Shown here in pieces: positions 46,779-55,402 of a stretch of DNA of 64,000 nucleotides. The stretch comes from JAJRXR01 sp041987545 (GTDB lineage: Bacteria > Planctomycetota > Phycisphaerae > Phycisphaerales > UBA1924): assembly GCA_041987545.1 (NCBI GenBank), contig JBHIWH010000003.1, positions 310,001 through 374,000 of the forward strand, written 5' to 3'. A program made the position numbers and the translations under genes. The notes under the pieces are model-generated. The model did not search any database, was not told the DNA's origin, and worked only from the letters and a program-made list of their open reading frames with translations. The stretch's first letter is position 1; each line of letters opens with the position of its first letter.

Positions 46779-47285
46779 ATGAGCGAGCGCTATTCGGTCC
46801 GGGTGTCGTCGGGAGAGGCGTACGGCCCGGTGGCCGAGGACGTGCTCCGCCGGTGGGCGATCGAGGGGCGGGTGCCGCGGGACGCGGTGCTGGTCGCCGA
46901 GTCTGGTGGCGCCGAGACGCCGGCGATCGAGCACGCCGAGATCGGCCCGATCCTGCGGGCGCCGCCGACGGCGCCGATCCACGTCCGGGCCGAGCCCGAG
47001 GGGGACGCGACGGGCGGGTTGATCCCGTACAAGAACGGGCCGGCGCTGGCGTCGTACTACGTCGGCATCGGCTCGTGGATCGGGCTCGTGCTGTCCCCCC
47101 TGGGCCTGATCATGGGGATTGTCGCGATCGTGCTGGGCGTCAAGGGCCTCAAGAAGCACAAGGCGGCGCCCGCGGTGCACGGCGTGGCGCACGCGTGGGT
47201 CGGGATCATCTGCGGCACGCTGGTGTCGCTGATCACGCTGGGCGTGGCGACGCTGATCATCGTGTCGATCGCGTCGGGGGCGTAG
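46779..47285 (+). CDS. GYF_2 (DUF4339) domain membrane protein with DUF4190-like helices
   Basis: 168 residues. YSVRVSSGEAYGPVAEDVLRRWAIEGRV is split across a GYF_2-type domain (residues 5-45). Two membrane helices (about residues 95-122 and 138-165) with GLVLSPLGLIMGIVAIVLG between them resemble DUF4190. Such proteins are common in planctomycetes and of unknown role. The ATG at 46779 has its own -10-like element. Confidence 0.75.
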   Translation: MSERYSVRVSSGEAYGPVAEDVLRRWAIEGRVPRDAVLVAESGGAETPAIEHAEIGPILRAPPTAPIHVRAEPEGDATGGLIPYKNGPALASYYVGIGSWIGLVLSPLGLIMGIVAIVLGVKGLKKHKAAPAVHGVAHAWVGIICGTLVSLITLGVATLIIVSIASGA

Positions 47286-47362
47286 CACGGGCCGCTCTGA
47301 TGGGCCGGCTCCTCCCCGGGTCAGTCTCGCGGCGGTATGTCGGGCGGCCGCAAGTCCGTCGG

Positions 47363-49525
47363 TCACTCGTCGCGTGGCGGGAGCTTGCGGACACGGACCT
47401 TCGAGAACTCGACCGGGAGTCCGCCGTTTACCCCAAAGCCGCCCAAGCCGACGCGCGAGTCGGGGGACTCGCCGTAGCTGCTAGGGTTGACCAGGTCGAC
47501 GTCGAGGACGAGTTCGTCCGCGAGGTGGCAGCGGACCCGGTCCTCGTCCTGGGTGACGCGCATGACGATGGGGGCGTCGAGCGGGGTATCCGTCGGCGCA
47601 GCGTGGTCCCGCACGCTCCAGAACCACGAGCAGCGCGCGGCGCCATCGCCCGGGTGGACACTGAAGCTCCGGTACACGCGCTGGGCGTCGGAACGGCGGA
47701 TGTTGGACGCGTGCACCAGGCCGAAGCGGAACGAGGGTGTGGGCGATGCGGGCGGTGCGACGAGGGCCTCGAGCTCGTATCGGCGCCCGAGGTCCACGCC
47801 GAGGGCGAGCTGGGAGTAGTCTCCCCGCCCGAGCATCCGGACGGCCCCGTCATCGACACGCTCCCACTCGCCGTCGATGGTGCGCCAGCCCGTCAGGTCC
47901 TCGTCGAATGAGAGCTCGACCCAGTCGCCGGCCTCGAACTCGGCCTTCCAGGACGCGGTTCGCAGGCGGTCGGTGGTCGCGTCGAGCAGGAGCGTGTCTT
48001 CCGGGGGGACGTCGGTGAGAATCTCCCGCCAGAGCCCCGCGGCGCGCCGCCAGTCCCCGGCCCGCTCGTACATGCTCGCGGTGCGTGCCCGGACGCCGAG
48101 GTCCTCGGCGGCGAGAGGCAGGACGAGGCCCGGGATGCTCTGGTCGCGGGCCCGGATGATCTCGGCGGCGTTGCGGTTGATCTCGCCGCCGCATGCGCGG
48201 AGCCGACGCTCGGCGGTCGGCAGGTCGCCCCGCTTGTAGGCCGCGTACGCGCCGATCGTGCCCAGGTACGACCGCATACTGGGCGTGTCATCGAGTTCGA
48301 GGAGCATGTCCGAGGCGCGTTCGACAGCGAGCAGGAAGTCGCGTCGCGTCCAGACGTAGTCGTCCTCGGGCCAGTACCTGATCTCGTCGTAGAACGTGTC
48401 GATCATGAAGATCGGCTGGAACGGGATCCTCGTGCCGGCGAGCTCCGGCCGCACGCAGCGCTCGGCGAAGGCGACCATCTCGTCGTAGCTGCCCACCCAG
48501 CGCGGCGTGATCGCGCTGCGCATCGTGTTGTACGCCGGCTCGTAGTCGATCTGGGCCCCGACCGCTCGGTCGAACCAGTGGTAGACGTCGGTGTCGCCGG
48601 GCGCCTTGCCGCTCCTGGCGGCGGTGATCAGCTCCGTCGCCGCCTCGGGGCAGGCGGGATCGATGCGGATGGCCTCGACGAAGCTTGCGACCGCGGGCCC
48701 GGACAGGCGCTCGAACTCCGCCCACTGCTCGTCAGTCGTCTCCGAGGAGAACCTAGACCCACGGGCGGCGTACGCGACGTCCCAAAGGAACACGGCCCGG
48801 CACTGAGCCAGGATCCACGGGTCCACGCCCTCGGTCTGATCAAGGCGGTCCACGAACCACTCGCCGAAGTCGAGGCCCTTGTCACCCGCCAGCTCGCGCC
48901 CGGCCTTGGCGTAGAGGTAGCGGCGCATCGCGGTCGTCATCTCGGGCGTCGCGCAGGCGAGGATGTACTGCTCGATGTACACGTTCCACGCCCAATTCTC
49001 TTGGACCCCGTCGCCGATGCGCTTGAAGTAGGTGTGAAGCGTCCGGGCGAAGAGACAGACGCGGACCGGCGGGTACCGGTCGGCGATCAGCTCGTCGAGC
49101 GTCGAGTTGAGTTCCTCGGCCAGGTCCTCAGGGCTGTTGGCCAGGACGAGGTATGTCAACGCCGAGGCGCGGACCATCGGGTCGTCGTGACGCCGGAGAG
49201 TGCCGTCGTCGTTCCGGATCGCGTCGGGCCACGCCGTCCGGAGCGCGACGAAGTCCGCCCAGTCGGCGAAGGCCCGCTCGACGTCCGCGTCGAGTTCGCC
49301 GTCGTGCAGGCGTCGGTAGGCCTCGCACATCGCGTCGAACTCGGACGCACGGGCGCGTCGGTTCAGCTCGGCCTGGGTGGTTGGCGGGGCGGCGCCGTCT
49401 GACTCGGCGTCCGTCGCCCGAGCGTCGGGCGCTCGCGGGTGGGCGTCCGGCTGGGCGTCGGGCTGGACGGCCGCGGCCTGGACGCCGAGCAACCACGAGG
49501 CGGCCACAATCGGGAATCGACGCAT
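47363..49525 (-). CDS. large secreted protein, DUF4034-like with C-terminal lectin-like domain
   Basis: 720 residues. Signal peptide (about 1-20) and an Asp/Ala/Pro-rich linker precede an alpha-helical region. The segment AITPRWVGSYDEMVAFAERC resembles the conserved W-G-S-E motif of DUF4034 proteins. Residues about 545-700 (EDLTGWRTIDGEWERVDDGA) look like a concanavalin-A/DUF1080-type beta-sandwich. It is presumably exported; ligand and role unknown. GAGGTGAG lies about 4-8 bases before the ATG at 49525. Its base composition looks less GC-rich than its neighbours. Confidence 0.7.
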   Translation of the reverse strand: MRRFPIVAASWLLGVQAAAVQPDAQPDAHPRAPDARATDAESDGAAPPTTQAELNRRARASEFDAMCEAYRRLHDGELDADVERAFADWADFVALRTAWPDAIRNDDGTLRRHDDPMVRASALTYLVLANSPEDLAEELNSTLDELIADRYPPVRVCLFARTLHTYFKRIGDGVQENWAWNVYIEQYILACATPEMTTAMRRYLYAKAGRELAGDKGLDFGEWFVDRLDQTEGVDPWILAQCRAVFLWDVAYAARGSRFSSETTDEQWAEFERLSGPAVASFVEAIRIDPACPEAATELITAARSGKAPGDTDVYHWFDRAVGAQIDYEPAYNTMRSAITPRWVGSYDEMVAFAERCVRPELAGTRIPFQPIFMIDTFYDEIRYWPEDDYVWTRRDFLLAVERASDMLLELDDTPSMRSYLGTIGAYAAYKRGDLPTAERRLRACGGEINRNAAEIIRARDQSIPGLVLPLAAEDLGVRARTASMYERAGDWRRAAGLWREILTDVPPEDTLLLDATTDRLRTASWKAEFEAGDWVELSFDEDLTGWRTIDGEWERVDDGAVRMLGRGDYSQLALGVDLGRRYELEALVAPPASPTPSFRFGLVHASNIRRSDAQRVYRSFSVHPGDGAARCSWFWSVRDHAAPTDTPLDAPIVMRVTQDEDRVRCHLADELVLDVDLVNPSSYGESPDSRVGLGGFGVNGGLPVEFSKVRVRKLPPRDE

Positions 49526-49562
49526 GCTCTCACCTCGCCCTGGCCGCCGGGGCGGCGTGTCT

Positions 49563-50672
49563 CTAGTCCACGTTCATCAGGACCTTGATGCCCTCGCCCG
49601 AGATCATGGTCTCGAAGGCCTTCTCGTACTGGGCGAGGGGGAACTCGTGGGTGATGATCTCGTCGAGCTGGAGCCGCTTGCCCAGGAGCATCTCCTCCAT
49701 GCGGTACCAGGTCTCCCAGATGCGGCGGCCGTTGATGCCGAGCACCGTGCATCCCTTGAAGATGATGTTGGTGTTGAAGTCGAAGGCGACGGGCTTGGCG
49801 GGCAGGCCCAGCAGGGCGGCGACGCCGCCGTTGCGCAGGGCGCGGAAGCCCTCGTCGAAGGCGTTGGGCGAGCCGGACATCTCGAGCAGGACGTCCACGC
49901 CCTCGTCGTGGGTCTCGCGGCGGACGTGCTTGATCCACTCCTGGCCCTGGCGGGCGTCGAAGGCCTCGACCGCGCCCAGCTTCTTGGCCAGGGCCAGCCG
50001 CGGGGGGTTGATGTCCGTGCAGTAGATCCGGGCGGCGCCCGCGGCGCGGGCGACGGTGACGGCCATGAGGCCGATGATGCCGACGCCCGAGATCAGCACG
50101 CTCCGCCCGCTCACGCCGGCGGCGGTGACGGTGTGCACCGCGTTGCCCAGGGGGTCGAAGGCCGCGGCGATCCGGTCAGGGATCTCGTCGTGCACGGGCC
50201 AGACGTTGGACTCGGGGACCGCGATGAACCGGGCGAAGCAGCCGTCGCGGTCCACGCCCAGGATCTGGGTGTCCCTGGCGATGTGGGCGTTGCCGGTCCG
50301 CGAGTTGTAGTCCGTGCCGGCGGTGATGTGCCCCTCGGCGCTGACGCGCTGCCCGGGCTGGACGAGGGTGACGGCCGAGCCGACCCGCTCGACGACGCCC
50401 ACGAACTCGTGCCCGGTGACGATCCCGACGGGGATCCGGGAGGCGGCCCAGTCGTCCCACTGCCAGATGTGCCGGTCCGTGCCGCAGATCCCGGCCTTGG
50501 TCACGCGGATGAGCACGTCCAGGGGCCCGACCTCGGGGACGGGGCGGGCCTCGTCCAGCCGGAGGCCCTCGCCGGCGTGGTGCTTGACCAGGGCGGGCAT
50601 GACCTCGGGGGGGGCATTGCCGGCGGGGCTGGTGCGTTGGGCGGTCGCCGGCTCGGTCTTGGTGGATGCCAT
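49563..50672 (-). CDS. tdh: L-threonine 3-dehydrogenase, variant lacking structural-zinc cysteines
   Basis: 369 residues, medium-chain dehydrogenase. It oxidises threonine to 2-amino-3-ketobutyrate with NAD. KAGICGTDRHIWQWDDW (catalytic Zn C63), TGHEF (H88, E89) and FDPLGNAVHT are Tdh signatures; SGVGIIGLMA is the Rossmann loop. Where E. coli Tdh has four structural-zinc cysteines in the loop after GHIT, this protein has A118, D121, S124 and A132. The kbl gene that usually follows tdh is absent; the secreted DUF4034-like gene follows. The first 25 residues are an extra Ala/Pro-rich tail. Confidence 0.9.
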   Translation of the reverse strand: MASTKTEPATAQRTSPAGNAPPEVMPALVKHHAGEGLRLDEARPVPEVGPLDVLIRVTKAGICGTDRHIWQWDDWAASRIPVGIVTGHEFVGVVERVGSAVTLVQPGQRVSAEGHITAGTDYNSRTGNAHIARDTQILGVDRDGCFARFIAVPESNVWPVHDEIPDRIAAAFDPLGNAVHTVTAAGVSGRSVLISGVGIIGLMAVTVARAAGAARIYCTDINPPRLALAKKLGAVEAFDARQGQEWIKHVRRETHDEGVDVLLEMSGSPNAFDEGFRALRNGGVAALLGLPAKPVAFDFNTNIIFKGCTVLGINGRRIWETWYRMEEMLLGKRLQLDEIITHEFPLAQYEKAFETMISGEGIKVLMNVD

Positions 50673-50727
50673 GGATGCTCCGCTCGGGTCGGGAGTGTGG
50701 GCGGGCGAGGGGCCCGCGGCCGACGGT

Positions 50728-50757
50728 ATTGTTGAGGGGCCGGCGGCGTCCGATCAA
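50728..50757 (-). promoter_or_regulatory. possible promoter of tdh
   Basis: On the minus strand TTGATC (50752-50757) and AACAAT (50728-50733) are 18 bases apart, each matching the -35/-10 consensus at four of six positions. They lie about 56 bases before the tdh start. This is the only less GC-rich patch in the gap between tdh and gspF. Confidence 0.3.
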
Positions 50758-50820
50758 TCGTCCGGGCGGCGTCGGCGTGAGAGGGCCCCGGGAAGCCCGC
50801 GAGAGGCGGGCGGGAGCGTG

Positions 50821-52023
50821 ATGTCCAGAGCATCGGTGGCGTCCGGGTCGTTCGTGTTCGTCGCCGCCAAGCCGGGCGGGGGCAGGAAGCTCGGCATGCG
50901 CGCCGCCCGCTCGGAGCGGGCCCTGGCCGAGACGCTCCGCCGGGACCGGATGGTGCTCCTACGGACCTGGCGCCTGCCCGAGTGGCTGGGCGCGGGGCGG
51001 GAGCTGTCGCTCAAGGACCACGCGGAACTGAACGAGCAGCTGACCCAGCTGCTGAGCCGCGGCGTGCCCCTGGTCGAGGCGCTGGAGGTGACCGCGTCGG
51101 TCGTGTCCAACGCCAACCGGGACCGAGTCGAGCGGATGCGGGAGCTGGTCGCGTCGGGCGCGGGGTTCGCCGAGGCGTGCGGCAAGGTCGGCTCGTTCGA
51201 CGACGTGACGATCGCGGTCTACCGGGCGGCAGAGCGGACGGGCGACCTGGCGGGCGCCGCCAAGCAGCTGGCGCGGGACGCGCGGCGCCGCGTGCGGCTG
51301 GTCGAGAAGGCCAAGAGCCTGATGATCTACCCGGCGATCGTGCTGCTGGTGACGCTGGTTGCGGCGGCGGCGCTGCTGACGGTGGTCGTGCCCATGATCG
51401 GCCAGGCGCTGCTCGAGGCGAGCATCGAGATGCCGTTCTATTCCAAACTCGTCATCTCGGCGGGCACGACGGTCCGCGACAACTGGCTGATCTCGCTGAC
51501 GATCGTGGCCGTGCTCGTCGTGGGCCTGATCCTGATGCGGGGCGCCATCCGCGAGACGGGGATGCGGCTGATGCGTCGCCTGCCGATCACGCGGGGGCTC
51601 GTGCTCACGCAGGAGCAGGCGCGGTTCTTCTCGGTGATGGCGGCGATGACGCGGTCGGCGATCCCGCTGGCCGACGCGCTCGGTGTGGCCAACGCCGCGA
51701 TCGGGCACCCGACGCTGCGGCGTGAGCTGGGCGAGCTGCGTCAGAAGCTGATCGAGGGCGGGGTGTTCCGGACGCTGGTCAACAAGGCCGAGTCCCTGCC
51801 CCTGGCGACGAGGAAGTTGCTGGTGGCGGCGGACCAGGCGGGGGATCTGGAGACGGCGTTCGACGCGCTGGCCGCGGACATGGCCGAGGCCGTGGACCGG
51901 TCCACCGAGCGGGCGCTGGCGGCGCTGGAGCCGGCGCTGATCATCTTCATGTTCCTGATCATCGGGTCGCTGATCATGGCGATCTTCTGGCCCATGCTCT
52001 CGCTGATGAACCAGGTCGGGTGA
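50821..52023 (+). CDS. gspF: type II secretion system F-like inner-membrane protein
   Basis: 400 residues with two T2SSF domains, each with HxELxEQLxQLLSRGVPLVEAL-type starts (LKDHAELNEQLTQLLSRG; TQEQARFFSVMAAMTRSA). Three membrane helices occur near residues 175, 220 and the C-terminus. It is the polytopic platform of a T2SS or type IV pilus-like assembly machine. It heads a ten-gene block ending at 59765. The GspE ATPase and GspD secretin genes are not in the window. ATG 50821 follows GGGAG. Confidence 0.88.
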   Translation: MSRASVASGSFVFVAAKPGGGRKLGMRAARSERALAETLRRDRMVLLRTWRLPEWLGAGRELSLKDHAELNEQLTQLLSRGVPLVEALEVTASVVSNANRDRVERMRELVASGAGFAEACGKVGSFDDVTIAVYRAAERTGDLAGAAKQLARDARRRVRLVEKAKSLMIYPAIVLLVTLVAAAALLTVVVPMIGQALLEASIEMPFYSKLVISAGTTVRDNWLISLTIVAVLVVGLILMRGAIRETGMRLMRRLPITRGLVLTQEQARFFSVMAAMTRSAIPLADALGVANAAIGHPTLRRELGELRQKLIEGGVFRTLVNKAESLPLATRKLLVAADQAGDLETAFDALAADMAEAVDRSTERALAALEPALIIFMFLIIGSLIMAIFWPMLSLMNQVG

Positions 52024-52263
52024 GCCGCCCCGGTCGAGTTCGGGCATGATCGGACCGGGGGCCGGGCGATCGGTCCTGGAACGGGCAATGCCGGCGCGGC
52101 GAGGGCGTTGGGCGTCGCGGATGGGTCTGGCGTCGTTCGGGATCCGCACGGATCCGGGGGCGGCGCGTAGGATTGGGCGAACCGGGGCGTGGGCGCCGCG
52201 GTAGCCAGGATGAAGTCTGCAGGGAGGCGCCCCACCCCGGGGCGCGTGACAGGAGTTTCAGGC

Positions 52264-52692
52264 ATGACGACGCGACGCCAGCGGGGGACGACCCGCGCCG
52301 CACGGCTCGCCCGCCCGGGTTTCTCGCTGCTCGAGATCACGCTGGTCTTGGTGATCATCGGGATGCTGATGGCGGTGGCGGCGGTGAACCTGCTCGGCGG
52401 CGCCGAGCGGGCCCGCACGCGGACGACCAAGATCTCGATGAAGACGATCCAGACGTCCATCAAGGACTACCAGCTCAACCACGCGGGCACGCCCCCGCAG
52501 ACGCTGAGCGTGCTGGTGGCCGAGAAGTACCTGGAGGACACGGCGCTCAAGGACGGGTGGGATCAGAACTTTTACTACAGCGTCACGGCGACGAACCAGG
52601 AGCGCCCGTACAACCTGATCTCCAACGGGCCCGACAAGCAGCCGGGCACGGAAGACGACATCAGCGTCTGGACCATCGACCAGGAGAACTGA
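52264..52692 (+). CDS. gspG: major pseudopilin, GspG-like
   Basis: 142 residues. A basic leader precedes the prepilin peptidase site RPG/FSLLEITL, with the conserved Glu at +5 and a hydrophobic helix (VLVIIGMLMAVAAVNLL). The C-terminus is short and Gly-Pro-Asp-rich (NLISNGPDKQPGTEDDI), the Ca-binding loop of GspG. It should form the pseudopilus shaft. AGGAG lies 9 bases before the ATG. A TAGGAT at 52169-52174 could serve as the -10, giving a leader of about 85 bases. Confidence 0.92.
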   Translation: MTTRRQRGTTRAARLARPGFSLLEITLVLVIIGMLMAVAAVNLLGGAERARTRTTKISMKTIQTSIKDYQLNHAGTPPQTLSVLVAEKYLEDTALKDGWDQNFYYSVTATNQERPYNLISNGPDKQPGTEDDISVWTIDQEN

Positions 52693-52727
52693 GTCGCCGG
52701 TCCTGATCGCTCGGAGGCGGTCGGAGC

Positions 52728-53330
52728 ATGCGCACGCGACGGACAGCGACGCGGGGGTCACGCCCGGGCATGACGATGCTCGAGGTGGTCCTGGCGGTGG
52801 TGCTGCTCGCGCTGCTGGCGGCGACGTTTCTGACGTCGCACTCGTACATGCACGCGGCCGCGTCGCGGGAGTCGCAGCGGCTGGGGGCGGCCGAGGTCGC
52901 CAACCGGATCGTGCTCCAGTACATCGACGACAAGAAGCTCCTGCCCTCCGACTCCCTGCCCGTGGACTACAGCCGGATGCGGTTCCGCTGGTCGCTGGAC
53001 GAGGTCCCGGTCGAGCTGAAGCTCAACCCGGCGGCCGAAGAGAACGAGGCCGATCGGGGCGGCGGGCTGGGCCTCGAGCGCATCCGGATGATCATCGTCC
53101 GCGCCTGGCTGAGCGAGGAGTCGGGCGGCTCGTACCTGTACACGACGTCGGTCCCGTCGATCACGGTGACCCGGCTGTACGACCCCCTGGGCTTCGAGCA
53201 CCACAGCCCGGACTCGGCCGCGAGGCAGCTCGGCTCCGAGGAGGGCATCCGCGAAGTCCTCGACACGATCCTGCAGCTGCAGGGCGGGACGCAGTCGGGC
53301 GAGCAGCAGGGCGGGGGCCAGTCGCCATGA
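52728..53330 (+). CDS. minor pseudopilin, GspI-like
   Basis: 200 residues. RPG/MTMLEVVLAVVLLALL is a prepilin cleavage site and helix with Glu at +5. The remaining beta-rich body has no further signature; I infer GspI from its position between G and J. Its last 4 bases overlap the next gene (ATGA). The C-terminus is Gln/Gly-rich. Confidence 0.75.
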   Translation: MRTRRTATRGSRPGMTMLEVVLAVVLLALLAATFLTSHSYMHAAASRESQRLGAAEVANRIVLQYIDDKKLLPSDSLPVDYSRMRFRWSLDEVPVELKLNPAAEENEADRGGGLGLERIRMIIVRAWLSEESGGSYLYTTSVPSITVTRLYDPLGFEHHSPDSAARQLGSEEGIREVLDTILQLQGGTQSGEQQGGGQSP

Positions 53331-54472
53331 CGCGGGGCTCCCGGCACAGTGCGCACGGGTTCACGCTGCTCGAGACGATCCTCGCGAGCACGGTCGCGTC
53401 GCTGGTGCTGCTGGCGGCGATGAGCATGTTCCTGACGATCTCGCGCGTGGAGCGGACGCTGGACGCGCGGTTCGAGCAGACGAACGAGATGGCGTGGCTC
53501 CAGCTGACGATCCGGCGGGCGATGCTCTCGCTGGTCATGGCCGACAACGCCAGCATCGACGAGGAGGGCGCCCCGAAGGTCGAGGACGGGAAGCTGCCGC
53601 CCCGGGCGCGGATCCTGCTGACGCCCGACCCGCTGGCCGAGGCGTACATCGCCGCCGGCCATGTGTCGCGCCCGCTTGGCGCGGCGCAGATCCAGCGGCT
53701 GGAGGTGGTGCTGGACGCCCCGCCCGTGCCGGACGCGCTGCTGGGCCCGGCGGCCGGCTGGGCCAGCCGCGCGCCCGCCGACGCCATGGACTTCTCGCTG
53801 GCCGACATCGCGGGCGAGGACACCGGGGGCGTGCGGGGGGTGTTCGAGCTGCGGCCCGACGGCGTGCGCGAGCGGCTGATGCGGTCCGTGGGCCTGGCCG
53901 CCCGGGACTGGCCCGTCCGGGCCGAGGACGACCCGAACGCGGGCTGGACGCTGTGGTGGCGGGAGTGCTCGGCGGTCGAGATCGGGCAGCTGACCGCCGG
54001 CGGGCAGATCCAGCCCGACGACGTCGCCAGCCCCGAGGGCCAGGAGCGGCTGATGCGGGCCTACCCGCTGGTCCGCGGGATCGAGGAGCTCCGCTGGGAG
54101 GTCTTCGACGACAACCAGCGCCTGGAGACGTACGCGGGTCTGGCCCAGAAGCAGCTGCCGGCGTATTTCGAGCTCGTGATCCGGACGACGACGGGCAGGT
54201 ACGTGAACTGGATGTTCGAGGTCGGCTGGCGCGTCGGCGTGGACCCGTCCGAGGACGAGGAGACCACGGACGGCGACGCCGACGGAGACACCGATGGCGC
54301 CGATGGCGGCGGGGGTGGCGGCACGCTGCAGGGCGGCGGCGGCGACTTCCAGCGCGGCGGTGGCGGGCGGGGCCGGGGCGGCCTGCGGGACGGCGGCCAG
54401 TTCGATCGGCGCGACAACGCGAGCATGGGCCGGCGCGTGCCCAGGCCGCCGCCGCCGGAGGATCAGCCGTGA
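53327..54472 (+). CDS. minor pseudopilin, GspJ-like, with acidic/glycine-rich tail
   Basis: 381 residues, longer than the usual 200. AHG/FTLLETILASTVASL is the prepilin site with Glu at +5. The body ends with a GspJ-type strand (WMFEVGWRVGVD). From about residue 305 comes a low-complexity tail, first Asp/Glu/Thr-rich then Gly/Arg-rich and finally Pro-rich, that I have not seen in GspJ. Coupled by 4-base overlaps to both neighbours. Confidence 0.75.
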   Translation: MTRGSRHSAHGFTLLETILASTVASLVLLAAMSMFLTISRVERTLDARFEQTNEMAWLQLTIRRAMLSLVMADNASIDEEGAPKVEDGKLPPRARILLTPDPLAEAYIAAGHVSRPLGAAQIQRLEVVLDAPPVPDALLGPAAGWASRAPADAMDFSLADIAGEDTGGVRGVFELRPDGVRERLMRSVGLAARDWPVRAEDDPNAGWTLWWRECSAVEIGQLTAGGQIQPDDVASPEGQERLMRAYPLVRGIEELRWEVFDDNQRLETYAGLAQKQLPAYFELVIRTTTGRYVNWMFEVGWRVGVDPSEDEETTDGDADGDTDGADGGGGGGTLQGGGGDFQRGGGGRGRGGLRDGGQFDRRDNASMGRRVPRPPPPEDQP

Positions 54473-55338
54473 GCCGGCGCGACCCCCGCATGTCCCGCGC
54501 ACGCCGCGGCCGCGCGTTCGCGATGCCGATCGTGGTGCTGCTGACGCTGGTCGTCGGGCTGGCGGTGGGGGTGTTCCTCGCGCGGCAGGGTGTGCAGAAC
54601 CGGACCGTCGCCCGCCAGGTACTCGCATACCAGGAGCACCACGCGGGACGGGGCCTGCAGGAGGCGATCGGCGCCTGGCTCCGGCGCCTCAGCTCGCGCG
54701 AGATCCCCGACGCGATCGGCGAGGACGGGCACGCGATGGACATCCTCCTGCCCGGGGGCGACGTGGCGCGGGTGTACGTCCGGGACGGGCAGGGGCAGGC
54801 GCTGGCGAGCCTCGGGGCGTTGGACGGCGAGGCCCTCGAGGGCGCCGCCCGCATCCTCGAGCGGCTGCTGGCGACCTCCGACGTCGAGACGTACCGGAAC
54901 AGCACGCGGCGGGTGGGATCGTGGCAGATCAGCCCGAACGCGGCGGACGCGGTCGTGCTCCGGGCCGTCATCTCCTCGCGGGTCGAGGACGAGGCGACCG
55001 TCTCGTCGGCGGTGTCTCGGATCATCGAGGGGCGGCGGGCCGAGCGGATGACCCGGTCCGAGGTGCAGCACGCGCTGGAGGAGGCGGGTGTGAGCGAGGG
55101 CGCCGAGACCGCCCTGGCCCGGGTCTTCACGTACCAGCCCGACCTGTGGTTCATCTGGGTGGAGCTGACGCCCAGGGGCTCGCGGCGGGTCTCGGCCCGG
55201 TACGGGGGCCTGGCGTACATCGGGTCGTCGGCGACCCAGGCCGGGACCCAGACGGGCAAGTTCCTCACCTGGGAGGAGCTCGCGGACCCGGCGCTGGATC
55301 CGGCGAGCCCGGCGAACCGGGCGGGGCTGGGCGGGTAA
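54469..55338 (+). CDS. pseudopilin-like protein, GspK-like
   Basis: 289 residues. GRA/FAMPIVVLLTLVVGLAVGV is a prepilin-like leader and helix, but the +5 Glu is missing as in GspK, which caps the pseudopilus tip. The EAIGAWLRRLSS region and later helices fit the K fold poorly, so K is assigned mainly by order. The GTG at 54469 overlaps gspJ by 4 bases and has GGAGG 7 bases upstream; ATG 54490 is the alternative. Confidence 0.7.
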   Translation: MSRRDPRMSRARRGRAFAMPIVVLLTLVVGLAVGVFLARQGVQNRTVARQVLAYQEHHAGRGLQEAIGAWLRRLSSREIPDAIGEDGHAMDILLPGGDVARVYVRDGQGQALASLGALDGEALEGAARILERLLATSDVETYRNSTRRVGSWQISPNAADAVVLRAVISSRVEDEATVSSAVSRIIEGRRAERMTRSEVQHALEEAGVSEGAETALARVFTYQPDLWFIWVELTPRGSRRVSARYGGLAYIGSSATQAGTQTGKFLTWEELADPALDPASPANRAGLGG

Positions 55339-55345
55339 CGATGGT

Positions 55346-55351
55346 GTAGAC
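55346..55351 (+). promoter_or_regulatory. -10-like TAGACT upstream of the GspC-like gene
   Basis: TAGACT lies 51 bases before the ATG at 55403 and directly after the GspK-like stop. It could start a transcript inside the operon with a normal leader and AGGAGG ribosome-binding site. No -35 stands out. Confidence 0.25.
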
Positions 55352-55402
55352 TGCGGCAAGCCCGGACGGAGTCGGGCGTTGTGCCGCGCCAGGAGGCGCA
55401 CG

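Noticed and set aside
50729..50757. plus-strand promoter for gspF (TTGTTG, then GATCAA)
   Set aside because: The -10 match is poor; the reading on the opposite strand for tdh fits better.
52189..52263. upstream GTG start for the GspG-like gene
   Set aside because: It would add about 25 residues before the prepilin leader, and the ATG at 52264 has its own AGGAG.
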